A stretch of DNA of 42,204 nucleotides from JABDBK01 sp964533645 (GCA_964533645.1 CAZHMQ010000007.1:1-42204), one strand, 5' to 3'. Shown: positions 25,641 through 34,462, numbered from the stretch's first letter. A program made the numbers and translations. The notes: a model not told the origin generated them from the letters alone.

Positions 25641-27914
25641 ATGCTAAAAACCTTACGGCGCATTATTCAAGAAGTAGCAAGTGCCGAAGATTTTAAAGAA
25701 GCGCTTAATATTATGGTCAAGCGCGTTGCTAAAGCATTGGATACCCGGGCTTGTTCTATTTTTTTATTAGATCGCAGACGTAGTGAATACGTTTTAATGG
25801 CAACTCAAGGATTAAACTCAAAAGCGGTAGGGATTGTGCGTATTCCTGTCAATCAGGGGCTTATCGGCTTGGTCGGGGAGCGGGAAGAACCTATTAATAT
25901 TGACGATGCTCACAAACATCCACGTTTTTTACAAGTATCTGAAGTGGGGGAAGAAGATTATAAAGCATTCTTAGGTACACCTATTATTTATCATCGCCAA
26001 GTGTTAGGTGTATTGATTGTTCAACAAGAAGAACCTCGGCGTTATGATGAATCTGAAGAAGCTTTTTTAGTGACTTTAGCGGCTCAATTAGCATCTATTA
26101 TTGCGCATGCAGAAGCGATAGGGGTAGTCGCTAGCTTATATGAAACACATGAAATTAAACAGGAAGCGTTGACTTACTCAGGTATTCCAAGCTCTCCAGG
26201 AGTTGGTATGGGTTGTGGAGTGGTAGTTTATCAACTCTTAGATTTAGATGGGGTGCCTGATCGTGCCGCCGAAGATATTCAAACCGAAATCGAATTACTT
26301 GAAGCAGCGTTAGCTGCAAGTCGGGAAGATTTCCGTGCGCTTGGCGAGCGGCTATATCCTAATCTTCCTTTGGCGGAGCAATCTCTTTTTGAAGTCTATC
26401 AACGCATGTTAGACGCATCGGATTTAGGCGCAGAAATTATTCAACTGATACGTGAAGGTCATTGGGCGCAAGGCGCATTACGCAAAGTCATACAATCTCA
26501 CGTGAGACATCTTGAGAGTTTAGAAGATGAATATTTACGTGAGCGTGCTATTGATATCCAAGATTTAGGTCATAGAGTATTAGGCTATCTGCAAAGAAAT
26601 GAAAAAGCATTGCCTAAGTACACTGATAAAACCATTTTAATTGGCGAGCAACTCACGGCTTCGGATTTGGCGGAGGTTCCAGAAGGTTGCTTAGTTGCTG
26701 TTATTTCTGCAAAAGGTTCAAGCAGTTCGCACGTCGCTATTCTAGCGCGTGCAATGAATGTTCCGACTGTCATGGGGGTGAGTGATATTCCCATTTATGA
26801 ATTGCAAGATAAAGAAATGATAGTCGATGGTTATTATGGCCAAATTTATATTAATCCTACGGAAACTGTACGCGAAGAGTTTCAACGTGTTATGCAGGAA
26901 GAGCGGGAATTAGATAAATCATTGCACGTTTTGCGTGATAAGCCTGCTCAAACTAAAGATAAACATAGAATTGCGTTGATGGTTAATACAGGTTTAGGTA
27001 CAGATGTGAGTTTATCACTTGCAGCAGGTGCGGAAGGAGTAGGGCTTTATCGTACTGAAACACCTTTTTTGATGCGCGATCGTTTTCCTTCAGGCGAAGA
27101 GCAAAGAGTTATTTATAAACAATTATTAGCTTCATTTTCACCCAGATCGGTGACCATGCGTACTTTAGATATAGGCGGTGATAAAGCATTGACCTATTTT
27201 CCAGTCAAAGAAGATAATCCTTTTTTAGGGTGGCGTGGTATTCGTATTACATTGGATCATCCGGAAATATTTTTAGTGCAAGTCCGTGCCATGTTGCGTG
27301 CTAGCGAAGCGTATCATAATCTGCGCATTATGTTGCCTATGATTACCGATGTGGGTGAGGTCGATGAAGCTTTACGTTTAATGAAAAAAGCTTTTGCAGA
27401 CGTAAAAGATGAAGGTTATGACATAGAAATGCCAGAAGTGGGTGTCATGATCGAAGTTCCTTCGGCAGTATATCAAGCGCGTGCTATTGCTAAGCGAGTA
27501 GATTTTTTATCAGCAGGAAGCAATGATTTAACTCAATATTTGCTAGCTGTGGATAGAAACAATACTAGAGTAGCTAATTTGTTCGATTCTTTGCATCCTG
27601 CAGTATTACGTGCATTATTGCAGGTCGTTGAGGCAGGGCATCAAGAAGGTAAACACGTTAGCATTTGCGGAGAAATGGCCGGTGACCCTGTGGCGGTATT
27701 ATTGTTGGTCGCCATGGGTTTTGATTCGTTAAGTATGAGTGCTTCATCTATTGCTCGTATGAAATGGGTCATACGTCAATTTACCTTAAAAAAAGCAAGC
27801 AAATTACTTCAGGAAGTACTCGGCATGGAAAGTGCCGTGATGATACGTTGCCATATGGAATTGGAATTAGAAAAGGCGGGATTAGGTAGCCTTATTCGGG
27901 CAGGTAAACGATAA
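25641..27914 (+). CDS. ptsP: Phosphoenolpyruvate-protein phosphotransferase, nitrogen PTS enzyme I
   Basis: PtsP takes phosphate from PEP and feeds the regulatory nitrogen PTS (NPr, EIIA-Ntr). Domains run as GAF (residues about 1-165), the N-terminal PTS domain with the phosphohistidine in KGSSSSHVAILARAMNVPT (His near residue 363), and the PEP-binding barrel with VGLYRTETPFLM, GWRGIRITLDHPEIF, SAGSNDLTQYLLAVDRNN and HVSICGEMAGDP. Length is 757 residues, close to E. coli PtsP at 748. GAGG precedes the ATG. It follows rppH by 30 bases and is probably in the same operon. No other PTS gene lies in the window. Confidence 0.96.
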   Translation: MLKTLRRIIQEVASAEDFKEALNIMVKRVAKALDTRACSIFLLDRRRSEYVLMATQGLNSKAVGIVRIPVNQGLIGLVGEREEPINIDDAHKHPRFLQVSEVGEEDYKAFLGTPIIYHRQVLGVLIVQQEEPRRYDESEEAFLVTLAAQLASIIAHAEAIGVVASLYETHEIKQEALTYSGIPSSPGVGMGCGVVVYQLLDLDGVPDRAAEDIQTEIELLEAALAASREDFRALGERLYPNLPLAEQSLFEVYQRMLDASDLGAEIIQLIREGHWAQGALRKVIQSHVRHLESLEDEYLRERAIDIQDLGHRVLGYLQRNEKALPKYTDKTILIGEQLTASDLAEVPEGCLVAVISAKGSSSSHVAILARAMNVPTVMGVSDIPIYELQDKEMIVDGYYGQIYINPTETVREEFQRVMQEERELDKSLHVLRDKPAQTKDKHRIALMVNTGLGTDVSLSLAAGAEGVGLYRTETPFLMRDRFPSGEEQRVIYKQLLASFSPRSVTMRTLDIGGDKALTYFPVKEDNPFLGWRGIRITLDHPEIFLVQVRAMLRASEAYHNLRIMLPMITDVGEVDEALRLMKKAFADVKDEGYDIEMPEVGVMIEVPSAVYQARAIAKRVDFLSAGSNDLTQYLLAVDRNNTRVANLFDSLHPAVLRALLQVVEAGHQEGKHVSICGEMAGDPVAVLLLVAMGFDSLSMSASSIARMKWVIRQFTLKKASKLLQEVLGMESAVMIRCHMELELEKAGLGSLIRAGKR

Positions 27915-27978
27915 CGTTTCAAACCGTCGTCTTTTTTTATCAAAAAATACTAGGGTTTGTTAGAGTGGAAAAAGCGGA

Positions 27979-28791
27979 ATGACAATTTCAATGATGCTTT
28001 GGTATCTTGTAACCGGCGTATTCGCCGGCACGATGTCGGGGATGTTAGGTTTAGGCGGTGGCATAGTCGTGGTGCCAGCGCTTGCGACCTTATTTTTATA
28101 CAATCAAGATATACCCAATGCATTGCATATGCGTATGGCCATAGGCACGTCGCTTGTTATTATGATTGTCACACTTGCTTCTAGCGTTTTCGCTCACCAC
28201 GCACGTAAAGCCGTAAATTGGTGGATGGTAAGAGCTGTTTTTCCGGGGTTAATTGCAGGGATCATATTCGGCATGGTACTAGTTTGTTTTCTCCCCGCAG
28301 GTTTTTTAAGCCGTTTTTTTAGCATTTTTCTTTTAGTGGTTGTGATACATTTGTTATTTTTTGATCGTGATCCTGTAGAAAATAATCTACCCAGTATAGT
28401 TTCGCCCACGTTGATAGTAGGTTGCTCAGCTTTAATCGGCATGTTGGCCAGTCTATTGGGTGTAGGTGGAGGAGTGATGTGGGTACCCTTTTTCCTTCAT
28501 TGTAAGTTACGCATACATGAGGCTGTAGGTACTTCTGTCGCTTGCGGAATCGTTGCGGCTATTATTGCAACTGCGGGGTTTATGACAGCAGGTGTATTTA
28601 TAGATCTGTCCATTCCCTTTAGCACAAGTTATATTTATTGGCCGGCATTTTTAGGAGTTGCCATGACAAGTGTTATTTTTGCTCCCGTGGGTGCTGCTCT
28701 GGCTTATAAACTTTCTGCTCGTTTATTAAAATATGTATTTGCTTTATTGTTGTTGTGTATTGCGATTCAAATGATGTTTTTTACGCATTAA
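27979..28791 (+). CDS. TauE/SafE-family sulfite/anion exporter
   Basis: This 270-residue membrane protein shows the internal repeat of the TauE/SafE (DUF81) family: GTMSGMLGLGGGIVVVPAL near residue 15 and IGMLASLLGVGGGVMWVP near residue 155, each at the start of a four-helix half. About eight membrane segments are visible. Members export small organosulfur compounds or other anions; the substrate here is unknown. The gene sits between ptsP and lgt, which are adjacent in E. coli, so it is an insertion in an otherwise conserved block. lgt follows after ten bases. The ribosome site is weak (GCGGA immediately before the ATG); an internal start at 27991 is possible. Confidence 0.9.
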   Translation: MTISMMLWYLVTGVFAGTMSGMLGLGGGIVVVPALATLFLYNQDIPNALHMRMAIGTSLVIMIVTLASSVFAHHARKAVNWWMVRAVFPGLIAGIIFGMVLVCFLPAGFLSRFFSIFLLVVVIHLLFFDRDPVENNLPSIVSPTLIVGCSALIGMLASLLGVGGGVMWVPFFLHCKLRIHEAVGTSVACGIVAAIIATAGFMTAGVFIDLSIPFSTSYIYWPAFLGVAMTSVIFAPVGAALAYKLSARLLKYVFALLLLCIAIQMMFFTH

Positions 28792-28801
28792 GGTCTAATC
28801 T

Positions 28802-29608
28802 ATGTTAACTTACCCTCAAATGGATCCAGTTGCTTTTCGTCTAGGTCCTTTATCAGTGAACTGGTATGGCTTATCTTATTTATTTGCTTTTGCGGCTTGT
28901 TGGGCTGTATTGACATGGCGTATTAAGCACTCAACATTTTCGCGCGGATTTACCACAGAACAGTTATCAGACATAGTATTTTATTCGGCATTAGGTACTA
29001 TCCTAGGCGGCAGAATAGGGTACGTATTTTTTTATATCTGGCCTGATTTTCTTGCTAACCCTTGGATTTTGTTTCAAGTATGGAAAGGCGGAATGTCTTT
29101 TCACGGAGGACTATTAGGCGTTTTTGTCGCGCTCTGGCTTTATGCTAAAAAAATTCACAGATCAGTTTTTGATATTACGGATTTTATTGCACCCGCAGTG
29201 CCTTTGGGTTTGGGCGCAGGACGTATAGGTAATTTTATTAATGGAGAATTATGGGGTAGGATGACGGACGTGCCTTGGGGTATGATTTTTCCACATGCGG
29301 GTCCTTACCCAAGACATCCTTCCCAGCTTTATGAATTAGGGTTAGAAGGTATTTTATTATTTGTTATTTTGTGGACTTATTCTATTAAGCAACGACCGCG
29401 TTTTGCTGTCACGGGTTTGTTTTTAATGGCTTATGCAACATTTCGCTTTTTGGTAGAATTTTTTCGTGAGCCGGATTTTCAAATGGGTTTCGTCGCTTTT
29501 GGTTGGCTAACAAAAGGGCAACTATTGTGCATTCCTATGTTTCTTCTGGGAATTATTTTATTTCTTGTGGCGTATAAAAAAAAGGAAAAAAAATGGATCA
29601 ATACTTAA
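28802..29608 (+). CDS. lgt: Prolipoprotein diacylglyceryl transferase
   Basis: Lgt attaches diacylglycerol from phosphatidylglycerol to the lipobox cysteine of prolipoproteins in the inner membrane. The signature GLGAGRIGNFINGELWGRM is present with its essential Arg and Asn. The conserved FHGGLLG (His-Gly-Gly) and YPRHPSQLYE segments are also there. The protein has about seven membrane segments in 268 residues. The gene overlaps thyA by 16 bases, as the two are also adjacent in E. coli. Two likely substrates in this window are LolB and the small lipoprotein at 32469. Confidence 0.96.
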   Translation: MLTYPQMDPVAFRLGPLSVNWYGLSYLFAFAACWAVLTWRIKHSTFSRGFTTEQLSDIVFYSALGTILGGRIGYVFFYIWPDFLANPWILFQVWKGGMSFHGGLLGVFVALWLYAKKIHRSVFDITDFIAPAVPLGLGAGRIGNFINGELWGRMTDVPWGMIFPHAGPYPRHPSQLYELGLEGILLFVILWTYSIKQRPRFAVTGLFLMAYATFRFLVEFFREPDFQMGFVAFGWLTKGQLLCIPMFLLGIILFLVAYKKKEKKWINT

Positions 29609-30387
29609 CATTCTTACGGCATATTCGTGATAATGGTACGATAAAGACCGATAGAACCGGTGTAGGTACGACTAGCGTATTTGCTTATTCCATGCGGTTT
29701 GATTTAAACAAAGGTTTTCCGTTGGTCACAACGAAAAAGCTTTCATTGCGAAGTATTATCCATGAATTGTTATGGTTTTTGTCAGGCGATACGAATATAC
29801 GTTATTTGCACGAAAACAAAGTGACGATTTGGGATGAGTGGGCAGATTGCTCCGGTAATCTCGGTCCGGTCTATGGGAAACAATGGCGTGCTTGGGAAAC
29901 ATCTGATGGGCTAGTGATTGATCAGATGAGTGAATTAGTGAAGCAAATCAAAACCAATCCAGACTCAAGACGTCTTATTGTAAATGCCTGGAATGTGGGT
30001 GATTTAGCAAAAATGGCCTTGCCACCATGCCATTTATTATTTCAATTTTATGTGGCTAATAAAAAATTATCATGCCAACTTTATCAGCGTTCTTGCGATG
30101 CTTTTTTAGGTGTGCCTTTTAATATTGCCTCTTATGCATTATTAACTCATATGATAGCGCAACAATGTGATGTAGAAGTGGGTGAATTTATCTGGACTGG
30201 GGGTGATTGTCACATTTATTCTAATCACAGAGAACAAGTGGACTTGCAGCTTTCAAGACAGCCTTTTCCATTGCCTACCCTGGAAATAAAGCGAAAACCC
30301 GCATCATTATTTGATTATGTTTACGATGATTTCGAAATCCTTAATTATCAAGCGCATGCGCATATTAAAGCGGATGTTGCAGTCTAA
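29593..30387 (+). CDS. thyA: Thymidylate synthase
   Basis: ThyA makes dTMP from dUMP with methylene-tetrahydrofolate. At 264 residues it matches E. coli ThyA in length. It has RTGVGTTSVFAYSMRFDL, the catalytic cysteine in ALPPCHLLFQFYV, the dUMP-binding QLYQRSCDAFLGVPFNIASY, and GDCHIYSNH. GGA lies seven bases before the ATG within the end of lgt, giving a 16-base overlap and coupled translation. The folate link with the gcv operon is metabolic only. Confidence 0.97.
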   Translation: MDQYLTFLRHIRDNGTIKTDRTGVGTTSVFAYSMRFDLNKGFPLVTTKKLSLRSIIHELLWFLSGDTNIRYLHENKVTIWDEWADCSGNLGPVYGKQWRAWETSDGLVIDQMSELVKQIKTNPDSRRLIVNAWNVGDLAKMALPPCHLLFQFYVANKKLSCQLYQRSCDAFLGVPFNIASYALLTHMIAQQCDVEVGEFIWTGGDCHIYSNHREQVDLQLSRQPFPLPTLEIKRKPASLFDYVYDDFEILNYQAHAHIKADVAV

Positions 30388-30412
30388 TTTTTAATCAATT
30401 TGGTTGAATTAT

Positions 30413-30420
30413 GCTATACT
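30413..30420 (+). promoter_or_regulatory. Extended -10 promoter for the orphan gene at 30457
   Basis: TGCTATACT places a TG motif one base before the -10 hexamer TATACT (30415-30420). The expected -35 position reads TAATCA and is weak, as is usual for extended -10 promoters. It lies about 40 bases before the chosen start, so the orphan gene probably has its own transcript separate from thyA. Confidence 0.45.
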
Positions 30421-30456
30421 TTCTCTAGGTGTCATCAGTTTTCAATGGGGTGCACT

Positions 30457-31728
30457 ATGAGACCGAGACTCCCGCCGCAATCACTGAATAAGTCGTATCA
30501 ATTTCCTATTAATAGGAGTGTGGAGAGTGAGATCGGGCATAAAGCAAAACCATACGAAAAGGAAATTGATCTTAGTCAACCTATAGACCCCTCTTCTTCT
30601 GTTACTAATGTTCAGGTTGAGAGCGGTGAAATAAAAACTCTTCAAAGGTTAAAAGAAAGGGCGGGATTTGACATGCTTAGGATCGCGAAATCACCGGGAT
30701 CTACCGCAAGTTTAATTACCATCCAAAAGGATAAAGAAGAAAAACAAAGTTTTTCTGATTTTCTTGGCGAGTTAAGAGAGGATGGGCTGGTCATTCCTGA
30801 GAAAGTTGACGATGTTTTTAAACGACTTTCAGGTGGTAATAAGCATATAGAAGATTCTTTACATGCTTATGTGCATCAATCTGGCGTTCTTGAGCCAGGA
30901 AAATCTTTCCTACAAAATCAATTGATACCAGTTTTTGGTCGTCCAGGAGATGTAGCGGTTAAGGTAGAGAGCGAGCTCTTAATAAAAAGGTATCTTGATG
31001 AACAAGGACATGTTGAGAGGATTGAGTTTGAGCGGCAGAGTAGAATTACAGAGATTGCTAGAACTATACCCATGGAGGGTGGGCAGAGGAAGGAAATCCT
31101 TCCTAATAATATTCAATACTTTGGAAAAGATGGTCCTCAAGTGGTGGGTCGTTGTTCTATTCAAAAAAATGGCCGAGTTACCTTAGATGTTGTTGATATT
31201 ACGTTTGCAGCAGGAGAAGATAAGTCTGGATTAGAGCAGGCTATTCTGGAACAACCTTGGGCACGTAATCAAGTTCTCGGTCGTTTTTTAAATGATGCTT
31301 CTGAGAAACATGATAAAGCATGGGCTAAGAGTGAAAAGGTGAAACAATATAAAGCTGCGTTGCATAAGCATGTTGGCGTCAAGGAAAAATATTTAAATAA
31401 GCTATTCGATAAATTGGTGGAATTAAGTATTGAAGGAACCCGACCGGTAAATCAATCAGCTTTATCATCAATTTATAAGCAGTTTTTGACTTGTGATATG
31501 AAAAACAAGGAAGCTATAGAACGATTAAGGGCGATGATCAAGGAATCGGAGCAATTTTTGGGTCATAAAGATTCCGAGAAAGAGCAGAAGGGGCGTTCGA
31601 ATTTTATTGGCCAAGCAAGTGACACCCAAAGATTGGTTAGCTCAGTAGAGGCTTTTTTACAGAGTGCGCTGAAGACGTTGGAGGTCCCAGGCCATCAAAA
31701 AACATCCACAAGACGTTTACATGGTTGA
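30457..31728 (+). CDS. Hydrophilic protein of unknown function, candidate effector (423 residues)
   Basis: I recognise no family. The protein is hydrophilic throughout, with no signal peptide or membrane segment. The N-terminus MRPRLPPQSLNKSYQFP is proline- and Arg-rich. The middle (residues about 130-270) looks globular, with alternating strands such as ELLIKRYLDEQGHVERIEFE and GRCSIQKNGRVTLDVVDITF. The C-terminal 130 residues are helical and Lys/Glu-rich. The frame is open to 30400, but the ATG at 30457 has GGGGT six bases upstream. Having its own promoter, no conserved partner and a highly charged helical C-terminus fits the profile of Dot/Icm substrates, but this is inference. Confidence 0.75.
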   Translation: MRPRLPPQSLNKSYQFPINRSVESEIGHKAKPYEKEIDLSQPIDPSSSVTNVQVESGEIKTLQRLKERAGFDMLRIAKSPGSTASLITIQKDKEEKQSFSDFLGELREDGLVIPEKVDDVFKRLSGGNKHIEDSLHAYVHQSGVLEPGKSFLQNQLIPVFGRPGDVAVKVESELLIKRYLDEQGHVERIEFERQSRITEIARTIPMEGGQRKEILPNNIQYFGKDGPQVVGRCSIQKNGRVTLDVVDITFAAGEDKSGLEQAILEQPWARNQVLGRFLNDASEKHDKAWAKSEKVKQYKAALHKHVGVKEKYLNKLFDKLVELSIEGTRPVNQSALSSIYKQFLTCDMKNKEAIERLRAMIKESEQFLGHKDSEKEQKGRSNFIGQASDTQRLVSSVEAFLQSALKTLEVPGHQKTSTRRLHG

Positions 31729-31752
31729 TGAAAACAGCATAAACAAGTTCTA

Positions 31753-32244
31753 TTACTTCGCTGCTTTAGGCAAAATTACTCCTCTTCCCTCCAGCGCCTT
31801 CATAAAAGCTTCCCATTTTTTATCCTCAGTTAACCAAAAGTTACCTTTAAGTGGAGAAGTGATAACGGGATTTTTAGGGGTACATACATAGATCGTTTTG
31901 GAACAATCAAGAGAAACGACCTTCCCTGGTTCAATGGCTGAGCAGCGTACGGTAAAATTGCTTTTATTTAATGCAAGAGCTGACCACTGACCAGGTCTCA
32001 AATAAGACGACCAGCCTGCATTAGCGCCACGACTTGATGGATGATCTATAAATAGACTTTTTGCGCTTTGGTTAGTAAAAAAATAAATTAAGGATGTTTT
32101 TGGAGGTGGGTTGACCAGTAAGACGATATCATCGCCAACTTTTTTGGTAGGTACGGGGGTGCAATTTGGATTGTTAGCCGCAAAGCTACTGCCAAACCAA
32201 GTTAAAGTGATTGCTAAAAAGCAAAAAATCAGCAAATGGCGCAT
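31753..32244 (-). CDS. Periplasmic/secreted protein of unknown function
   Basis: A clear signal peptide (MRHLLIFCFLAITLTWFGSS, cleaved after FAA or nearby) leads a 140-residue mature part. Three or four cysteines (NPNCTPVP, VRCSAIEPG, LDCSKTIYVC) could form disulfides, which suits the periplasm. Repeated small-residue beta segments such as WSSYLRPGQWSALAL suggest an all-beta fold. The family is not recognised with certainty. It is transcribed toward the orphan gene at 30457, with stop codons 24 bases apart, and away from the palindrome at 32282. Confidence 0.75.
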   Translation of the reverse strand: MRHLLIFCFLAITLTWFGSSFAANNPNCTPVPTKKVGDDIVLLVNPPPKTSLIYFFTNQSAKSLFIDHPSSRGANAGWSSYLRPGQWSALALNKSNFTVRCSAIEPGKVVSLDCSKTIYVCTPKNPVITSPLKGNFWLTEDKKWEAFMKALEGRGVILPKAAK

Positions 32245-32281
32245 GCTGTATTCTCCATCGAATAAGGTAGGTCTGTTGAGG

Positions 32282-32425
32282 ATTCTACCCCAGATGACGA
32301 GAAGTTTACATGTTCTGATGGAGAAAAAGCTCGAAATAGCACGCTATTCCTGCGCTTTTTCACCATCAGAACATGTAAAATTCGACCTCAGATGGGATGT
32401 TAAAAATCGCATTTTGGGGTGTAAT
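32282..32425. repeat. Long palindromic repeat, family 1 copy 2
   Basis: The core inverted repeat spans about 32288-32396: ACATGTTCTGATGG and CCATCAGAACATGT pair perfectly, with GAAAAAGC / GCTTTTTC inside. The apex at 32334-32349 is AAATAGCACGCTATTC, one base different from the apex of the palindrome at 2078-2241. Outer ATTCTACCCCA and TGGGGTGTAAT may extend it. AGGTCTGTTGA just outside (32269-32279) matches the outer end of copy 1. It lies between two divergent genes, so it is not simply a terminator here. Confidence 0.75.
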
Positions 32426-32468
32426 GGGTATATACTGTAGTTGATCCTCATCATACATGGATAATGTT

Positions 32469-32744
32469 ATGGCCTATCGTATCTTTCTCATTTTTATCGG
32501 CATCACTTTTTTGACGGCTTGTGCAATGTTTCAAGGAACAAAGCAAAACAATCATGATGCTATTTGTAACGAGCTTAAGCATCAAATTATATGGAGTGGC
32601 GCAAGTGGCAAGCCAGTGCTTTGGGGTGCTGCGACGGGTGATCCTATGCAATCGACTCAACAACGTGCTGAAAATGAAACGCTGATGCGAAATTATCGTG
32701 AAGAGGGTTGTGATCAAGGAGTAATCGTTGATGGAGGCACTTGA
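32469..32744 (+). CDS. Small lipoprotein of unknown function
   Basis: The lipobox LTAC ends a typical prolipoprotein signal (MAYRIFLIFIGITF), with the modified Cys at residue 18. The mature part has about 73 residues, with further cysteines in AICNELKHQIIW and EEGCDQGVIV. The frame starts at 32457, but ATG 32469 with GGA about seven bases upstream is the natural start. It overlaps the next gene by 14 bases and is therefore probably co-transcribed with the ferritin-like/VIT1 protein. No function is evident. Confidence 0.8.
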   Translation: MAYRIFLIFIGITFLTACAMFQGTKQNNHDAICNELKHQIIWSGASGKPVLWGAATGDPMQSTQQRAENETLMRNYREEGCDQGVIVDGGT

Positions 32745-33762
32745 TAGCTGGAAAGAAGAAAAACGTTCCGCTTATTTGTATCAGGCATTGGCTCAGATTG
32801 AAACTAATCCTTTGCACAAAAAAATGTTTTTGGATTTATCCGGCCTTGCTGAAAAACAAGCTCAAATTTGGGAAAAAAAATTAATTGAAGCGAAAGTTGC
32901 CGTTCCTGGTGCTTATCATCCTAATTTACGTGTTCGAACAGTGATTTGGTTAGTGCAGCGATTTGGTGTTAAATCTTTACGTGTTGCTTTAGCAGCGTTA
33001 AAAATACGTGGGATGTCCGTATATCAAGCCATGCCGGTGACACATCATCCTATGCCTATGTCCGTTGAGGATGTGGGAAAAGGGCATAGCAGCATCAGTA
33101 AAGGAAATAATATTCGAGCTGCTGTTTTTGGAATGAATGATGGTCTTATTTCAAATGCAAGTTTGATTTTAGGAATTGCAGGCGCAAATGCGGGTAATCA
33201 GTTTATTTTTCTCGCGGGATTAGCAGGACTTTTAGCCGGTGCATCATCCATGGCCGCAGGTGAATATGTGTCTGTGCGCTCACAACGCGAAATGTTGGAA
33301 TATCAGTTAGCCTTAGAAAAAAGTGAGCTTGAGCTTTATCCTGAAGAAGAAGCCGCAGAGCTCGCACTAATTTATCAAGCACGTGGTATACCGAAAGATG
33401 AGGCAGAAAAAATTGCCAATTTACTCATTAAAGATCCTGAGAAAGCACTCGATACTTTGGCTAGAGAGGAGTTAGGGATCAATCCAAGTGATATGGTATC
33501 GCCGTTAGGTGCTGCCATTTCTTCTTTTGTCGCTTTTGCTGTGGGTGCTTTTATTCCGTTGATTCCTTATGCATGCAGTTCTATAACAGATAATTTATCG
33601 ATTACGATAGGGTTAACTGCTATTTCATTATTTTCCGTAGGAAGTATTTTAAGTATTTTTACCCAACGTAATGCATTGTGGAGCGGTCTGCGTATGCTTT
33701 TAATCGGGGGTGCTGCAGGCGCGCTTACTTATGTGGTCGGTAGTTGGTTTGGCATAACCTAA
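32731..33762 (+). CDS. Ferritin-like/rubrerythrin domain fused to a VIT1/CCC1 transporter (MbfA-like)
   Basis: Residues 1-95 resemble the ferritin-like N-terminus of MbfA-type proteins (EEKRSAYLYQALAQIETNP, then SGLAEKQAQIWEKKL). Residues about 125-343 are a VIT1-family membrane domain: RAAVFGMNDGLISNASLILG, LLAGASSMAAGEYVSVRSQRE, then an EL-rich cytosolic helix pair and three more membrane segments. The family moves iron or manganese out of the cytosol. The second ferritin-like motif, normally Glu-x-x-His, reads EKQAQ here, so a metal ligand may be missing. The frame begins with a TTG at 32728, but ATG 32731 has AAGGAG eight bases upstream. It overlaps the lipoprotein gene. Confidence 0.87.
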   Translation: MEALDSWKEEKRSAYLYQALAQIETNPLHKKMFLDLSGLAEKQAQIWEKKLIEAKVAVPGAYHPNLRVRTVIWLVQRFGVKSLRVALAALKIRGMSVYQAMPVTHHPMPMSVEDVGKGHSSISKGNNIRAAVFGMNDGLISNASLILGIAGANAGNQFIFLAGLAGLLAGASSMAAGEYVSVRSQREMLEYQLALEKSELELYPEEEAAELALIYQARGIPKDEAEKIANLLIKDPEKALDTLAREELGINPSDMVSPLGAAISSFVAFAVGAFIPLIPYACSSITDNLSITIGLTAISLFSVGSILSIFTQRNALWSGLRMLLIGGAAGALTYVVGSWFGIT

Positions 33763-33775
33763 TTTTCAGCGCAGT

Positions 33776-34294
33776 TTACTTCTTAACGTGATGCGGTTTT
33801 GCCATCAGTTTATCCGTATAAGCAATCGCAATAGCTGAAAGAACCAAGGTCATATGAATAATGACTTGCCACATAATGCTATCAAAAGTGTACTGACTCG
33901 GATCAATAAATGTTCTTAATAAATGAATGGATGAGATGGTGATGAGCGCCAGTGCGAGTTTAATTTTCATAGTCCCTGCGTTAACTTCATCCAACCATTC
34001 AGGGTGATCGATGTGATGTTGCATCCTAAGACGTGATACAAAAGTTTCATATCCGCCCACAATAACCATGATAAGCAAGTTCGCTATCATCACAACATCA
34101 ATTAAATTTAAAGCTTGAAGCATAATATTTGTACTGTTATCGATATTACCAGCCGACTTCACCAACTCCATTAAGCCATGCGCAAATTCATAAACATAGA
34201 CCACTAAAACGACAATAAGCCCTACGTATAAAGGAGCTTGTAGCCAACGACTCCAAAAAATAAAGCCGGGTAACGTTTTTGTAATGATATTCAT
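33776..34294 (-). CDS. YqhA-family (UPF0114) inner-membrane protein
   Basis: The 172-residue protein has four membrane segments and the family's conserved parts: FWSRWLQAPLYVGLIVVLVV at the start, MIANLLIMVIVGGYETFVSRL in the middle, HPEWLDEVNAGTMKIKLALAL, and SIHLLRTFIDP. E. coli YqhA is of similar length. The function is unknown; TIGR00645 members are annotated only as membrane proteins. It converges with the VIT1 gene, 13 bases away, and diverges from rnr. Confidence 0.9.
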   Translation of the reverse strand: MNIITKTLPGFIFWSRWLQAPLYVGLIVVLVVYVYEFAHGLMELVKSAGNIDNSTNIMLQALNLIDVVMIANLLIMVIVGGYETFVSRLRMQHHIDHPEWLDEVNAGTMKIKLALALITISSIHLLRTFIDPSQYTFDSIMWQVIIHMTLVLSAIAIAYTDKLMAKPHHVKK

Positions 34295-34413
34295 AACAAT
34301 CCTTGGTGTTTCTTAAATGGGAGGCATCATAGCCTAAAGAAATAAGCGGCGCTAGAGGGGTGCTTGCGACAATTCAATGGAAAAAAATACCTATCAGTAG
34401 TATCTTAATAATA

Positions 34414-34439
34414 GCTTGGGGGAAACTCCTCAAGCATTT
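34414..34439 (+). promoter_or_regulatory. Hairpin with T-run in the rnr leader, possible attenuator
   Basis: GCTTGGGGG and TCCTCAAGC form a nine-pair stem with two G-T pairs and an AAAC-type loop, followed directly by ATTTTT. It lies 20-50 bases before the rnr start, and there is no upstream gene on this strand whose transcript it could end, so it may control read-through into rnr. Confidence 0.45.
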
Positions 34440-34462
34440 TTGAATAAAATAATGGTAGGTGA

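Noticed and set aside
30979..31186. Short ORFs on both strands inside the orphan gene
   Set aside because: They are shadows of the longer, promoter-preceded plus-strand gene.
32111..32440. 109-codon plus-strand ORF across the family 1 palindrome
   Set aside because: It is antisense to a signal-peptide protein and reads through the inverted repeat; no ribosome site or protein features.
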